A stretch of 64,000 nt of DNA, from positions 124,001 to 188,000 of the forward strand of contig NZ_JAOEFX010000011.1 of NCBI RefSeq assembly GCF_025421775.1, given 5' to 3'. The translations under genes and the position numbers were made by a program. Each line of letters begins with the position of its first letter. Position 1 is the first letter of the stretch. The DNA comes from Paenarthrobacter aurescens. GTDB lineage: Bacteria > Actinomycetota > Actinomycetes > Actinomycetales > Micrococcaceae. Positions 43,573-52,382 of the stretch are shown one piece after another. A model generated the notes under the pieces. It saw only the letters and a list, made by a program, of their open reading frames with translations. It searched no databases and was not told where the DNA came from.

Positions 43573-44129
43573 GCGGCATTATTCGCACGTACAAGCGGGA
43601 CGAAGAGGGAGTCCTCCACTTCCGGGAAGCCTGGTACGACGACGAGGACCAGCAGTTCGTGATCAACCACGGCGTTGTGGGCCACCAGAGCAAGACGGAT
43701 GAGACAGACGTCGACGACGACTCCTCGGTAGAGGGGTTGATGGCGGCCTTTGCTGCGCAATGCGAAGAGGACGGGTACGCCGAAATTTCCGAGTCCGAGC
43801 AGTTTTGGGTGGTTGCCCAGATTGCGCTGAAGACCAAGGACGGCACCGAACGTGACCGGCACCTTGAACGGAAAGCGAAGGCAGCGCTCACCGGTGAGTT
43901 GGCCTGGCGTGGACTTGGCATTGTGGATCGGTCGGAAATCGGCAACGGGCATTTGAATATCTTCTGCCTCTGCCCGGACGTCAACAAGGCCGTCAATGCC
44001 ATCAAGATCTGTGTTCGTGGTGAGGACCTCGACTTCACCAAGCTCACTATTGCTGCAGCGCCGCACGGCGATCCCACCGCATTCCGGGTGAAGCACTCGC
44101 CCAAGCAGGGTGTGGGCTTTACTCTCTAA
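43569..44129 (+). CDS. Hypothetical protein in the dxs-DUF402 operon
   Basis: A 186-residue acidic soluble protein that I do not recognise. It has a Tyr/Asp-rich N-terminus (YKRDEEGVLHFREAWYDDED), a central helix region (SVEGLMAAFAAQCEEDGYAEI) and a C-terminal half with FWVVAQIALKTKDG and GLGIVDRSEIGNGHLNIFC. No signal peptide or membrane segment is present. The ATG overlaps the DUF402 stop (ATGA) with AGGA upstream, which supports translation. Coupling to DUF402 hints at a related role but nothing more specific. Confidence 0.75.
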   Translation: MSGIIRTYKRDEEGVLHFREAWYDDEDQQFVINHGVVGHQSKTDETDVDDDSSVEGLMAAFAAQCEEDGYAEISESEQFWVVAQIALKTKDGTERDRHLERKAKAALTGELAWRGLGIVDRSEIGNGHLNIFCLCPDVNKAVNAIKICVRGEDLDFTKLTIAAAPHGDPTAFRVKHSPKQGVGFTL

Positions 44130-44158
44130 GTAGCACCCAACGCACCAGGAGGTATCCC

Positions 44159-44377
44159 ATGCCGTCCAAGAGTAATTGGCCCGGACACACGCCCCTGCCC
44201 AAGGGTCTCGCCGCACCGGCGAGACGTGCCTTGGCGCATGAGGGGATTGAGACGCTGGAGCAGTTGGCGGAGTTCGGCGAGGTGGAAATCTCAAAGCTCC
44301 ACGGCATGGGCCCCGTGGCCATCGCCCAACTCGAGGACGCCATGGAAGAATCGGGAATCGCGTACGGCGGTCGCTGA
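44159..44377 (+). CDS. Small helix-hairpin-helix protein (RpoA C-terminal-domain-like)
   Basis: A 72-residue protein with the fold of the RNA polymerase alpha C-terminal domain: LAAPARRALAHEGIETLEQL followed by ISKLHGMGPVAIAQLEDAM, the two helices flanking a Gly-containing hairpin (LHGMGPVA) that contacts DNA. A perfect AGGAGG lies 6 nt before the ATG. Such small proteins are often annotated only as DNA-binding proteins. It follows the hypothetical gene by 29 bp and may end the dxs operon. Confidence 0.8.
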   Translation: MPSKSNWPGHTPLPKGLAAPARRALAHEGIETLEQLAEFGEVEISKLHGMGPVAIAQLEDAMEESGIAYGGR

Positions 44378-44430
44378 CGGATGGCGCGGGCCTTGTTGCC
44401 CGAGGTTACTATCCGTGCCGCAGCCCGATA

Positions 44431-44436
44431 TAGGGT
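44431..44436 (+). promoter_or_regulatory. -10 box of the aldo/keto reductase gene, leaderless
   Basis: TAGGGT lies 6 nt before the ATG at 44443. Confidence 0.5.
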
Positions 44437-44442
44437 GAATTC

Positions 44443-45420
44443 ATGACTGAATACCGACGCCTTGGCCATTCCGGACTGACCGTCTCAGCTGTAGGGCTGG
44501 GCTGCAACAACCTGGGCCGTGCCAACACACCCACAGAGTCACAGGAGGGCACGGACGCTGTTGTCCACGCCGCGCTTGACGCCGGAGTGACCTTCTTCGA
44601 CGTTGCCGATATTTATGGTCGCGAGCCGGGCCTCAGCGAGGCAATGCTGGGCAAAGCCCTGAAGGGCCGCCGCGACGACGTCGTCATCGGTACCAAGTTT
44701 GGCATGGACATGCACGGCGTCAACGGCAACGACTTCGGTGCCCGCGGTTCGCGCCGATACATCGTGAAAGCCGTAGAAGCATCGCTCCGGCGCTTGGATA
44801 CTGAATGGATCGATCTCTACCAGTTCCATACCCCGGACCCCCTGACACCCATCGAGGAGACCCTCTCCGCCCTGGATGACCTCGTGACCAGTGGCAAGGT
44901 TCGCTACATCGGACACTCCAACTTCGCCGGCTGGCAGATCGCCGAGGCTGAGTATGTCGGCCGCCATGCCGGGGGTGCCCGATTCATCTCGACGCAGAAC
45001 CATTACAATCTGCTGGACCGCCGGGCGGAGCTCGAAGTACTGCCAGCAGCGGGGGCCTTCTCCTTGGGCGTGCTCCCTTACTTCCCCCTGGCCAACGGAC
45101 TGCTCACCGGTAAGTACTCCGAAGGCAAGGCCCCGCAAGGATCGCGGCTGAGCCACACCCGTACCAATCTGGTGCATGACGCCGACTGGGAGCAGCTGGG
45201 CCGCTTCGGCCAGTTCGCCAAGGAGCGGGACATCAGTGAGCTGCAGTTGGCCTTCTCCTGGCTGGCCGCCCAGCCCGGTGTCGGCAGCGTCATCGCCGGT
45301 GCCACGCGTCCGGAGCAGATCCGCGAGAATGCTGAAGCTGTGTGCTGGGTTCCGACGCAGGAAGACCGGGCAGAACTGGACGACATCTTCCCCCGGGCAC
45401 CGAAGGTCGCACTCTTCTAG
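44443..45420 (+). CDS. Aldo/keto reductase
   Basis: A 325-residue NADPH-dependent oxidoreductase with the (beta/alpha)8 fold. The catalytic tetrad is visible: Asp and Tyr in TFFDVADIYGRE, Lys in VVIGTKFG, and His in LYQFHTPDP; the cofactor-binding segment near the end reads GSVIAGATRPEQIREN. Substrate is unknown; it belongs to the branch with voltage-gated-channel-beta-like and YghZ-type reductases. It is monocistronic with a probable leaderless start and a strong bidirectional terminator behind it. Confidence 0.88.
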   Translation: MTEYRRLGHSGLTVSAVGLGCNNLGRANTPTESQEGTDAVVHAALDAGVTFFDVADIYGREPGLSEAMLGKALKGRRDDVVIGTKFGMDMHGVNGNDFGARGSRRYIVKAVEASLRRLDTEWIDLYQFHTPDPLTPIEETLSALDDLVTSGKVRYIGHSNFAGWQIAEAEYVGRHAGGARFISTQNHYNLLDRRAELEVLPAAGAFSLGVLPYFPLANGLLTGKYSEGKAPQGSRLSHTRTNLVHDADWEQLGRFGQFAKERDISELQLAFSWLAAQPGVGSVIAGATRPEQIRENAEAVCWVPTQEDRAELDDIFPRAPKVALF

Positions 45421-45430
45421 TCTGTGCACG

Positions 45431-45480
45431 CAAGAAAGGCCGTGGAGGGGAGCGGTTGCTCCGGCCACGGCCTTTCTTTG
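45431..45480. terminator. Bidirectional terminator between aldo/keto reductase and fadB
   Basis: A 14-bp stem (AAGAAAGGCCGTGG with its complement) whose loop holds a second hairpin GGAGC-GGTT-GCTCC. T-runs flank it on both strands, matching the two convergent genes. Confidence 0.85.
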
Positions 45481-45496
45481 GTGACGTTGCTGAGGC

Positions 45497-47641
45497 TTAG
45501 GCGGGTGCCGAGGCGATTCCCGGCGCCAGGAACCGTTTGCCGTTGACGCGCTCGGAAGCCCCCACCCTGTCCAGGTACGGCGTGATGCCCCCGAGGAACA
45601 TCGGCCAGCCGGCGCCCATGATGACACACAGGTCGATGTCTTCAGGGCCGGCTACGACGCCTTCTTCCAGCATCAGGCCGATTTCTTCTGCCAAGGCGTC
45701 CTGGGTACGACGAAGGACCTCCTCACCCGTGGAGGGGGTGCTGCCAAAGGACATGATGGCCAGCGTCTCGGCGGGAATGACGGGCTTTCCCTCCGGGCCA
45801 GTGACCCAAAGGGACTTCACTCCGTTGTCGATGAGCTTCTGCAGGTTCTGCGAGACCGGGAACCGGTCGCCGAAGGCAGCGTGCAGGGATTCCTGGACGT
45901 GCTGGGCAACCGGCAGCCCCACCATGGCGCTCAGCGTGAAGGGGGACATTGGCAGCCCCATGGGGCGCAGGGCGGTGTCAGCGACCTCAGCCGGTGTTCC
46001 TTCGTCGAATGCTGCGATGACCTCGCCCATCAGGCGAAGCAGGATGCGGTTCACCACGAAGGCAGCAGCATCCTTGACCAGCACTGCGGTCTTCTTGAGT
46101 CCCTTGGCGAGTTCGAAGGCGGTGGCCAGGACGGCGTCGTCTGTCCTGGGTGCCCGGACGATCTCCAGGAGCGGCATGACAGCCACCGGATTGAAGAAGT
46201 GGAAGCCCACCAGGCGTTCGGGGTGCTTCAAGTCTTCGGCCATGGCCGTGACGGACAGGGACGACGTGTTGGTGGCCAGGATGCACTCGGGGGAGACGAT
46301 GGCTTCGACTTCGGCGAAGACCTGCTTCTTGACGTGAAGTTCTTCGAAGACAGCTTCTATGACAAAGTCGGCGTCGGCAAAGGCTTCCTTGGATACGGAG
46401 CCGGTAATAAGGGCCTTCGTCCTGTTGGCGGCGTCAGGCTTGATGCGCTTCTTGGCCAGCATCTTGTCCACTTCGGCGTGAACGTAGGCAACGCCCTTCT
46501 CCACCCGTTCCTGGTCGATGTCCGTCATCACTACGGGGACCTTGAGCTGTCGGGCGAACAGGAGCGCCAGTTGGCTGGCCATCAGGCCGGCGCCGACCAC
46601 ACCAATCTTGGTTACAGGGCGGGCCAGCTTACGGTCCGGTGCGCCTGCCGGACGCTTGGAGCGCTTTTGGACGAGGTCCAGGAAGGCGTACACGGTTGAG
46701 CGGAACTCGTCGGTTTGCATAAGGCCTGCGAGGGTCTCGCACTCAAGTTCAGCCGATGCTGCCTGGGTCATGGTGCGGTTGGCTTCCATGACGTCCAGAA
46801 CCTTGGCCGGGGCGGGGGAGGCGTTGGAGGTCTTGGACTCCACGAAGGCCCGTCCTGCCGTCACCGCGGCTGCCCAGCGCTCCGCGACGGCATCTTCCGC
46901 GGCATCGACGGCGTTCTTTCGCTCCGGTGTCACGTCGCCGGAGATGACCTGTGCCGCCCACGCCAGCGACTGCTCCACGAAATCGGCCGGTTCGAAGAGG
47001 GCGTCGGCTACGCCCAGCTGGTAGGCCTCCGGTCCGCTGAGGGTCTTGTTGTTGCTCAGGGGGTTCTCGATCATCACCTTGACGGCGTTCTCGGGGCCAA
47101 TAAGGCGCGGCAGGATGTAAACGCCGCCCCAGCCGGGCACAAGGCCGATGAAGGCCTCGGGCAGGGCGAGCGCCCCGGCACCCGTGGAGACTGTCCGGTA
47201 CGTCGACTGCAAAGCGATCTCCAACCCGCCGCCCAGGGCGAGGCCGTTGATGAAGGCGAAGCTCGGTACTCCCAAATCTGCCAAGGTGCTGTAGACGGCG
47301 TGGCCAAGCTGGGCCATCCACAAACCGTGTTCGCGTTCCTTGAGGGTCTTCACCGCCGAAAGGTCGGCGCCGGCCACCAGGAAGTAAGGTTTGCCGGTGA
47401 CGCCGACGCCCACGATCTCGCCCCGCGACGCGCGCTCCCTAAGCTTCTCCAGGACGCCGCCGAGTTCTACCAGCGTATTCGGACCAAGGGTGGTGGGCTT
47501 GGAATGGTCCAGCCCGTTATCCAAGGTGATCAGTGCGAACGTCCCAGCGCCGCCCGGGAGCTGAATGTCCTGGACGTAGGAATGCGTGACGACTTCATCG
47601 GGGAACAGGGCGGCGAGCTTCTGGAAATCGGCGGCGCTCAT
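45497..47641 (-). CDS. fadB: Fatty-acid oxidation complex alpha subunit (enoyl-CoA hydratase / 3-hydroxyacyl-CoA dehydrogenase)
   Basis: A 714-residue bifunctional beta-oxidation enzyme. Residues 1-190 are a crotonase domain (FAFINGLALGGGLEIAL, oxyanion region; EAFIGLVPGWGG), residues about 320-500 the NAD-binding dehydrogenase domain (KIGVVGAGLMASQLALLFA), and the rest the C-terminal dehydrogenase domains (ERLVGFHFFNPVAVMPLLEIV). Actinobacteria frequently use this protein with a separate thiolase, encoded here immediately upstream; the ATG overlaps the thiolase stop by 4 nt. The pair is likely controlled by the palindromic promoter at 48977-49005. Confidence 0.92.
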   Translation of the reverse strand: MSAADFQKLAALFPDEVVTHSYVQDIQLPGGAGTFALITLDNGLDHSKPTTLGPNTLVELGGVLEKLRERASRGEIVGVGVTGKPYFLVAGADLSAVKTLKEREHGLWMAQLGHAVYSTLADLGVPSFAFINGLALGGGLEIALQSTYRTVSTGAGALALPEAFIGLVPGWGGVYILPRLIGPENAVKVMIENPLSNNKTLSGPEAYQLGVADALFEPADFVEQSLAWAAQVISGDVTPERKNAVDAAEDAVAERWAAAVTAGRAFVESKTSNASPAPAKVLDVMEANRTMTQAASAELECETLAGLMQTDEFRSTVYAFLDLVQKRSKRPAGAPDRKLARPVTKIGVVGAGLMASQLALLFARQLKVPVVMTDIDQERVEKGVAYVHAEVDKMLAKKRIKPDAANRTKALITGSVSKEAFADADFVIEAVFEELHVKKQVFAEVEAIVSPECILATNTSSLSVTAMAEDLKHPERLVGFHFFNPVAVMPLLEIVRAPRTDDAVLATAFELAKGLKKTAVLVKDAAAFVVNRILLRLMGEVIAAFDEGTPAEVADTALRPMGLPMSPFTLSAMVGLPVAQHVQESLHAAFGDRFPVSQNLQKLIDNGVKSLWVTGPEGKPVIPAETLAIMSFGSTPSTGEEVLRRTQDALAEEIGLMLEEGVVAGPEDIDLCVIMGAGWPMFLGGITPYLDRVGASERVNGKRFLAPGIASAPA

Positions 47642-48909
47642 GCGGCGGCTCCTTCGGTGGTGGCAGTGATGGCGGTGTCAGCGGTGGAGGATGCGTAGTC
47701 GGGGTGGTGCGGGTTCTCCCAGATCACTGTGGCCCCCATGCCCAGCCCAATGCACATGGTGGTGATTCCGTAGCGAACTGAGGGATCTTCTTCGAACTGG
47801 CGAGCGAGTTGGTTCATGAGACGAACGCCTGAAGAGGCCAGGGGATGTCCGACGGCGATAGCCCCACCGTAGCGGTTGACCCGGGGGTCGTCATCGGCGA
47901 TGCCGAAGTGGTCGAGGAAGCTGAGGACCTGGACTGCGAAGGCTTCGTTGATCTCGAACAAGCCAATGTCCTCGATCGCCAAGCCGGCGTTCTTGAGGGC
48001 CTTCTCAGTGGCCGGGACGGGCCCAATGCCCATGACCTCCGGTTCAACGCCGGCGAAGGCATAGGAGACCAAGCGCATCTTGACGGACAGGCCGAGTTCT
48101 TCAGCGGCCTCGGCCGAAGCCAGGACCGCAGCCGTGGCGCCGTCGTTCAATCCGGCGGCATTGCCGGCAGTGACGCGGCCGTGGGCGCGGAAAGGTGTCC
48201 GCAATTCGGCGAGGTCCGCCACAGTGGTGCCGGGACGCGGGGGTTCGTCCGTTGTGTGCAGGGCCCAGCCCTGGCCGGGCTTCATGGTGGCAACGGGAAC
48301 CAGGTCGTGCTGGATCTGCTCGCTGGAGTAGGCTGCGGCGAGTTTGGCCTGGGATGCGGCCGCGTAGGCGTCCGTGCGGTCCTTGGTAATCGCGGGGAAA
48401 CGGTCATGCAGGTTCTCGGCCGTGTTGCCCATGTTCAGTGCGGCCGGGTCGACCAGGCGCTCGGACATGAACCGCGGGTTGGGGTCGGCGCCGGAACCCA
48501 TGGGGTGGTTGCCCATATGTTCCACGCCGCCGGCAATGACCACATCGTAAGCACCGAAGCCGATGCCGCTTGCCGTCGTCGTGACTGCCGTCATGGCACC
48601 TGCGCACATGCGGTCGATCGCGAAGCCGGGAACCGTTCGTGGGAGCCCGGCCAGCAAGGCAGCTGTCCGCCCGATGGTGAGGCCCTGGTCTCCGGTTTGC
48701 GTGGTGGCAGCGATGGCGACCTCGTCAATGCGGTCCGCAGGCAACGACGGGTTGCGCCGCATCAGTTCACGGATGCACTTCACCACGAGGTCATCGGCCC
48801 GGGTACCCGCGTAAATGCCCTTCTCGCCGGCTTTTCCGAAGGGGGTTCGTACACCGTCCACGAAGACGACGTCGCGGACATTCCTCTGAGCACTGCGTGA
48901 TGGACTCAT
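47638..48909 (-). CDS. fadA: Acetyl-CoA C-acyltransferase (3-ketoacyl-CoA thiolase)
   Basis: A 423-residue thiolase that cleaves 3-ketoacyl-CoA to acetyl-CoA and a shortened acyl-CoA. The acyl-accepting cysteine is in FAIDRMCAGAMTAV near residue 97, the histidine region in FEINEAFAVQVL and GGAIAVGHPLASSGVR, and the second cysteine in GITTMCIGLGMG. GAGGAG precedes the ATG. First gene of the fadA-fadB operon; a well-formed promoter with an embedded palindrome lies about 70-95 bp upstream. Confidence 0.93.
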   Translation of the reverse strand: MSPSRSAQRNVRDVVFVDGVRTPFGKAGEKGIYAGTRADDLVVKCIRELMRRNPSLPADRIDEVAIAATTQTGDQGLTIGRTAALLAGLPRTVPGFAIDRMCAGAMTAVTTTASGIGFGAYDVVIAGGVEHMGNHPMGSGADPNPRFMSERLVDPAALNMGNTAENLHDRFPAITKDRTDAYAAASQAKLAAAYSSEQIQHDLVPVATMKPGQGWALHTTDEPPRPGTTVADLAELRTPFRAHGRVTAGNAAGLNDGATAAVLASAEAAEELGLSVKMRLVSYAFAGVEPEVMGIGPVPATEKALKNAGLAIEDIGLFEINEAFAVQVLSFLDHFGIADDDPRVNRYGGAIAVGHPLASSGVRLMNQLARQFEEDPSVRYGITTMCIGLGMGATVIWENPHHPDYASSTADTAITATTEGAAA

Positions 48910-48976
48910 GTATTAACTCCTCGTTGAGACATGGTGCCGGACCCGCGTTGCGGGTACTCCGGTTGGCATTAATGCA

Positions 48977-49005
48977 ATGTTACTCGCGGGTAACTTAGCT
49001 TGCAA
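48977..49005 (-). promoter_or_regulatory. fadA promoter with palindromic operator
   Basis: On the minus strand TTGCAA (49005-49000) and TAACAT (48982-48977) are spaced by exactly 17 bp. A near-perfect 16-bp palindrome, GTTACCCGCGAGTAAC on the minus strand (48979-48994), fills the spacer and covers the -10 box, the classic position for a repressor. Confidence 0.7.
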
Positions 49006-49046
49006 GGGCCACAGCATGAAGGTCGTCCGCATCCAGGAGACGCAAA

Positions 49047-49085
49047 AGGCCCGCCACCGCGAACCGTGGTTCGGGTGACGGGCCT
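49047..49085 (-). terminator. Terminator after RNase D gene
   Basis: Long imperfect hairpin AGGCCCG...CGGGCCT with an inner GAACC-GT-GGTTC stem; read on the minus strand it ends in TTTT, 17 nt after the stop. Confidence 0.75.
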
Positions 49086-49101
49086 GGAAATAAGCGCCGG
49101 C

Positions 49102-50463
49102 TCAGTCTGCTGCCTTGGGTTGCGGCGATTCCCTGGCCTGCTGGCTTTCCTTGGACTTGGACTCCTTGGCCGGAAGCGGCTTGGGATTCAAGCATGCTTC
49201 GGTGAGGATTGGTGCGGCGAAGGATATTTGCCACTCGCGGGCACCGAGGGCCCGCAATTCGGCGGCAACGGTGTCCAACGAAACGTCCGTCGGGGGCCGC
49301 CACGTGACACGCCGCAGGAAGTCCGGCGTCAGCAGGTTCTCAACAGGCAGGTTAAGCTCGTCGGCCTTTGCCTGCAGCGCAGGCCGGGCGGTTCCCAGTC
49401 GTGCTGCGGCTTCCGGGTCCCGGTCCACCCACACCCGTGGCGGCGGTGGAGCGTTGGTAGGCAGGTGCAGGGGCGGCAGGTCGGTCAGTGTGCGGGCGTT
49501 GGTGATGCAGCGCAGCCAACGCGGGGCTTCACGTTGGGCCGACCGGCCATGGAAGCCCTTCGTGGCCAGGAGCTGGGGAACGGTGGTGGGCATGGCTTTG
49601 GCGGCGGCGACGAGGGCGGAGTCGGGAATGAGGCGGCCTGGTGCTACGTCGCGTTTGCGGGCCAGTTGATCGCGTTCATGCCAGAGTTCCCGAACGGCTG
49701 CCAATTGCCGCCGGTCGCGGATCTGGTGGAGGCCGGACGTCTTCCGCCATGGATCTACGCGCGGCGGGGAGATGCCGGCGGCCAGGATTCCGGAGAATTC
49801 CTGTTCCGCGTACTGCAGTTTGCCGTCCGCCTCGAGCAGCTCGATGAGTTCCTCACGGAGTTCGGCCAGCACCTCGACATCGAGGGCCGCGTAGCGGAGC
49901 CACGGCTCCGGCAACGGCCTGGTGGACCAGTCCGCGGCGGAGTGCTCCTTGGCGAGGCCGAATCCAAGCAGCTGCTCGATGACGGCGGCAAGGCCCACCC
50001 GGGGGAGCCCGGCAAGGCGTGCGGCAAGTTCAGTGTCGAAGAGCTTGTCCGGCCACATGCCCAGCTCGGACAGGCAGGGAAGGTCCTGCGTGGCTGCGTG
50101 GAGGATCCACTCGACGCCGCGGAGGGAGTCGTTGATGATGTCCAGGTTCTCGAAGGGCTCGGGATCGATCAGCCACGTCCCGGCGCCTTCGCGTCGGATC
50201 TGCACCAGGAAGGCGCGCTGCCCATAGCGGAATCCGGAGGCACGCTCCGCGTCCACTCCGGCAGGTCCTGTTCCCGCAGCGATGGCCGCGGCGCACCGCT
50301 CCAGCCCTGCCGGGGTATCGATGACCAACGGCACGCCTTCGCGCGGGGTATCGAGATCGATTACTTCAGGGACATGGCTGTCGAAGCCGTCAACCTTGAT
50401 GTGGGTGGTGGGATCAGCAACCGGATCGCCGGCTGTGGTTTTATCCAGGTTTTCAGGGGTCAT
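49102..50463 (-). CDS. rnd: Ribonuclease D-like 3'-5' exonuclease with HRDC domain
   Basis: A 453-residue DEDD-superfamily exonuclease. Acidic catalytic residues are visible in GVDAERASGFRYGQRAFLVQI, in EWILHAATQDLPCL and in WLRYAALDVEVLAEL (the DEDDy Tyr/Asp). An HRDC nucleic-acid-binding domain follows at about residues 240-320 (ELWHERDQLARKRDVAPGRLIPD). The Lys/Ser/Glu-rich tail is probably disordered. It lies downstream of the DUF3000 gene by 80 bp, a pairing common in actinobacteria, and upstream of fadA. Confidence 0.88.
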   Translation of the reverse strand: MTPENLDKTTAGDPVADPTTHIKVDGFDSHVPEVIDLDTPREGVPLVIDTPAGLERCAAAIAAGTGPAGVDAERASGFRYGQRAFLVQIRREGAGTWLIDPEPFENLDIINDSLRGVEWILHAATQDLPCLSELGMWPDKLFDTELAARLAGLPRVGLAAVIEQLLGFGLAKEHSAADWSTRPLPEPWLRYAALDVEVLAELREELIELLEADGKLQYAEQEFSGILAAGISPPRVDPWRKTSGLHQIRDRRQLAAVRELWHERDQLARKRDVAPGRLIPDSALVAAAKAMPTTVPQLLATKGFHGRSAQREAPRWLRCITNARTLTDLPPLHLPTNAPPPPRVWVDRDPEAAARLGTARPALQAKADELNLPVENLLTPDFLRRVTWRPPTDVSLDTVAAELRALGAREWQISFAAPILTEACLNPKPLPAKESKSKESQQARESPQPKAAD

Positions 50464-50543
50464 GGTGGCTTAAGCTTACCGATTCCCGCCGGGGCACGGT
50501 GTTGGCGGGAGAAAGGGGGCGCCTGTCGGCGCGTGGTCAACGG

Positions 50544-51200
50544 TCAATTGAGTCTCCTGTTGGGTAATCCCGTAACGCCCGGGGGAAGCGGTGGAAGTCC
50601 AGCGAACGTGCAGACCATGTCGGACCAGGCTTCCAGGTGGGCTTGGACGTCCGAGCTGGAGGGGGTCCAGGAGGCGCGGAGTTCGATGTCAATGGTGTCT
50701 GGTCGTTCGGCGAGCGTTCCGAAGCTCTCGGAGAGGATTCTCGTTGCCGTGCCACCGGCGGCGCGGTACGGGGCCGCATGGTTCTCCAGGGCGTCCACGA
50801 GCCACGTCCAGGCAACGGAGCCCAGCATGCTGTCGTTGCCCATCTCCGCGTCCATTTGGGCGCGGATGTAGGTGACGATCCGGAACTCACCTTCCCACAC
50901 GGCGGATCCGTCGGGGTCGTACAGGAGGATGAAACGGCCTGTTGCCAGTTCGTCGTCCTCTTCGCTTGCCGGATTGGAGCCTTGGCTCGCGGCGAAGGCC
51001 TTGGCTGCCGGCCCGTGCACGGGAACCTGCCTGGTGGCGGCCGTGGGGCTGAACACCTCGGCTCCCAGGGCCACTGCATAGGGGGCCAGGCGTGCCGGTG
51101 CGGGGATCTCGTCAAGCCGCAGTTCGCTGCGGCATTGGGCTTTTCGTAGCGTTCCCAAGGCGACGAGGAAGTCCGAGGGAACGTGTGCGAGGGCGTTCAC
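50544..51200 (-). CDS. DUF3000 domain-containing protein
   Basis: A 218-residue soluble actinobacterial protein, function unknown. The start (FLVALGTLRKAQCRSELRLD, then EIPAPARLAPYAVALGAEV) and the block GRFILLYDPDGSAVWEGEFR, RIVTYIRAQMDAEMG are characteristic of DUF3000. The GTG at 51200 follows a TAACCT box by 6 nt, so the message is probably leaderless. A GC-rich terminator of the upstream operon lies directly before that promoter. It precedes rnd and may be transcribed with it. Confidence 0.85.
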   Translation of the reverse strand: MNALAHVPSDFLVALGTLRKAQCRSELRLDEIPAPARLAPYAVALGAEVFSPTAATRQVPVHGPAAKAFAASQGSNPASEEDDELATGRFILLYDPDGSAVWEGEFRIVTYIRAQMDAEMGNDSMLGSVAWTWLVDALENHAAPYRAAGGTATRILSESFGTLAERPDTIDIELRASWTPSSSDVQAHLEAWSDMVCTFAGLPPLPPGVTGLPNRRLN

Positions 51201-51206
51201 CCTCGC

Positions 51207-51212
51207 AGGTTA
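51207..51212 (-). promoter_or_regulatory. -10 box of the DUF3000 gene, leaderless
   Basis: TAACCT on the minus strand, 6 nt before the GTG at 51200. Confidence 0.5.
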
Positions 51213-51217
51213 TGCGT

Positions 51218-51253
51218 CCGGGGCGGCGATTCTGTGCAGGCTCGCCGCCCCGG
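51218..51253 (-). terminator. Terminator of the DUF6421-SDR-aldolase operon
   Basis: A perfect 12-bp stem (CCGGGGCGGCGA and complement) with a 12-nt loop, 9 nt after the aldolase stop codon. No T-run. Confidence 0.65.
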
Positions 51254-51262
51254 ATGGCACGG

Positions 51263-52369
51263 TTATACGGAGCCGAGCTCCTGCTTAATCCCCGCAACAA
51301 AGGCGTCGATGTCTTCCTCGGTGGTGTCGAAGGAGCACATCCACCGGACCTCGCGTCGGGCAGCGTCCCAATCGTAGAAGGCGAAGGACTGTCGGAGACG
51401 GTCTGCAACACCGGGAGGAAGGATGGCGAAGACGCCGTTGGACTGCGTCGCCTGGGTGGGCTCCACGCCGTCGATCGCTTCTGCGGCCGCGCGCAGCCGG
51501 GCCGCCATGGCGTTGGCGTGGGCGGCCGAACGCAACCAGAGACCGTCTTCCAGCAAAGCAATGAACTGGGCGGAGATGAAGCGCATCTTTGAAGCGAGCT
51601 GCATGTTCATCTTGCGCAGGAACTTCAGGCCATGGGCGGCTTCGGGGTTCAACGCCACCACGACTTCACCGAAAAGCAGGCCGTTTTTTGTGCCACCGAA
51701 GGACAGGATGTCCACTCCGGCGTCACGGGTGAACGCACGCAGGGGAACGCCCAGGTAGGCTGCGGCATTGGCCAAGCGGGCACCGTCCATGTGCAGCTTC
51801 ATGCCCTTTGCGTGGACGTGGTCGGCGATCGCGCGCACTTCCTCCGGCGTGTAGCAGGTACCGAGTTCGGTGGTCTGGGTGATGGAGACAGCCAAGGGCT
51901 GGGCCCGGTGCTCGTCTCCCCAGCCCCAGGCTTCCCGATCGATCAGCTCAGGGGTGAGCTTGCCGTCGTCGGTGGGTACTTGCAGGAGCTTGATCCCGCC
52001 GATGCGCTCCGGTGCGCCGTTCTCGTCCATGTTGATGTGCGCGGTGGATGCGCAGATCACTGCTCCCCAGCGCGGCAGGAGTGATTGCAGCGACAGGACG
52101 TTGGCGCCGGTGCCGTTGAACACCGGGAAGCACTCAATGCCTTGGCCAAACTGTTGCTCCATGACTGACTGGAGCCGGGCGGTGTACACGTCCTCGCCAT
52201 AGGAAACCTGATGTCCACCGTTGGCCGTGGCCAGTGCCGACAGGATCTCGGGATGGACGCCGGAGTAGTTGTCCGATGCGAAACCCCGGACCGAAGGGTC
52301 ATGCAGTTGCCCGGATGCTGCCGTTCCGCTGTGGATTGCCTCTGTTGTGCTCGTCACTTGTTCATTCAC
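51263..52369 (-). CDS. Threonine-aldolase family PLP enzyme
   Basis: A 368-residue fold-type I PLP enzyme. The lysine that binds the cofactor is in ILSFGGTKNGLLFGE, with KLHMDGARLANA (Asp that contacts the pyridine nitrogen) before it and GFASDNYSGVHPEIL at the N-terminus. This is the pattern of low-specificity L-threonine aldolases and related beta-eliminating lyases; the true substrate is unproven. The GTG start is preceded by TAGACT at 7 nt, overlapping the SDR stop, so it may have its own promoter as well as being in the DUF6421-SDR operon. Confidence 0.85.
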   Translation of the reverse strand: MNEQVTSTTEAIHSGTAASGQLHDPSVRGFASDNYSGVHPEILSALATANGGHQVSYGEDVYTARLQSVMEQQFGQGIECFPVFNGTGANVLSLQSLLPRWGAVICASTAHINMDENGAPERIGGIKLLQVPTDDGKLTPELIDREAWGWGDEHRAQPLAVSITQTTELGTCYTPEEVRAIADHVHAKGMKLHMDGARLANAAAYLGVPLRAFTRDAGVDILSFGGTKNGLLFGEVVVALNPEAAHGLKFLRKMNMQLASKMRFISAQFIALLEDGLWLRSAAHANAMAARLRAAAEAIDGVEPTQATQSNGVFAILPPGVADRLRQSFAFYDWDAARREVRWMCSFDTTEEDIDAFVAGIKQELGSV

Positions 52370-52376
52370 GCTTTCA

Positions 52377-52382
52377 AGTCTA
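52377..52382 (-). promoter_or_regulatory. -10 box of the aldolase gene, leaderless
   Basis: TAGACT on the minus strand, 7 nt before the GTG at 52369; it includes the SDR stop codon. Confidence 0.4.

Noticed and set aside
49000..50871. 623-residue open frame opposite the RNase D gene
   Set aside because: It runs through the rnd gene, its terminator and part of DUF3000; no motif and no start signal support it.
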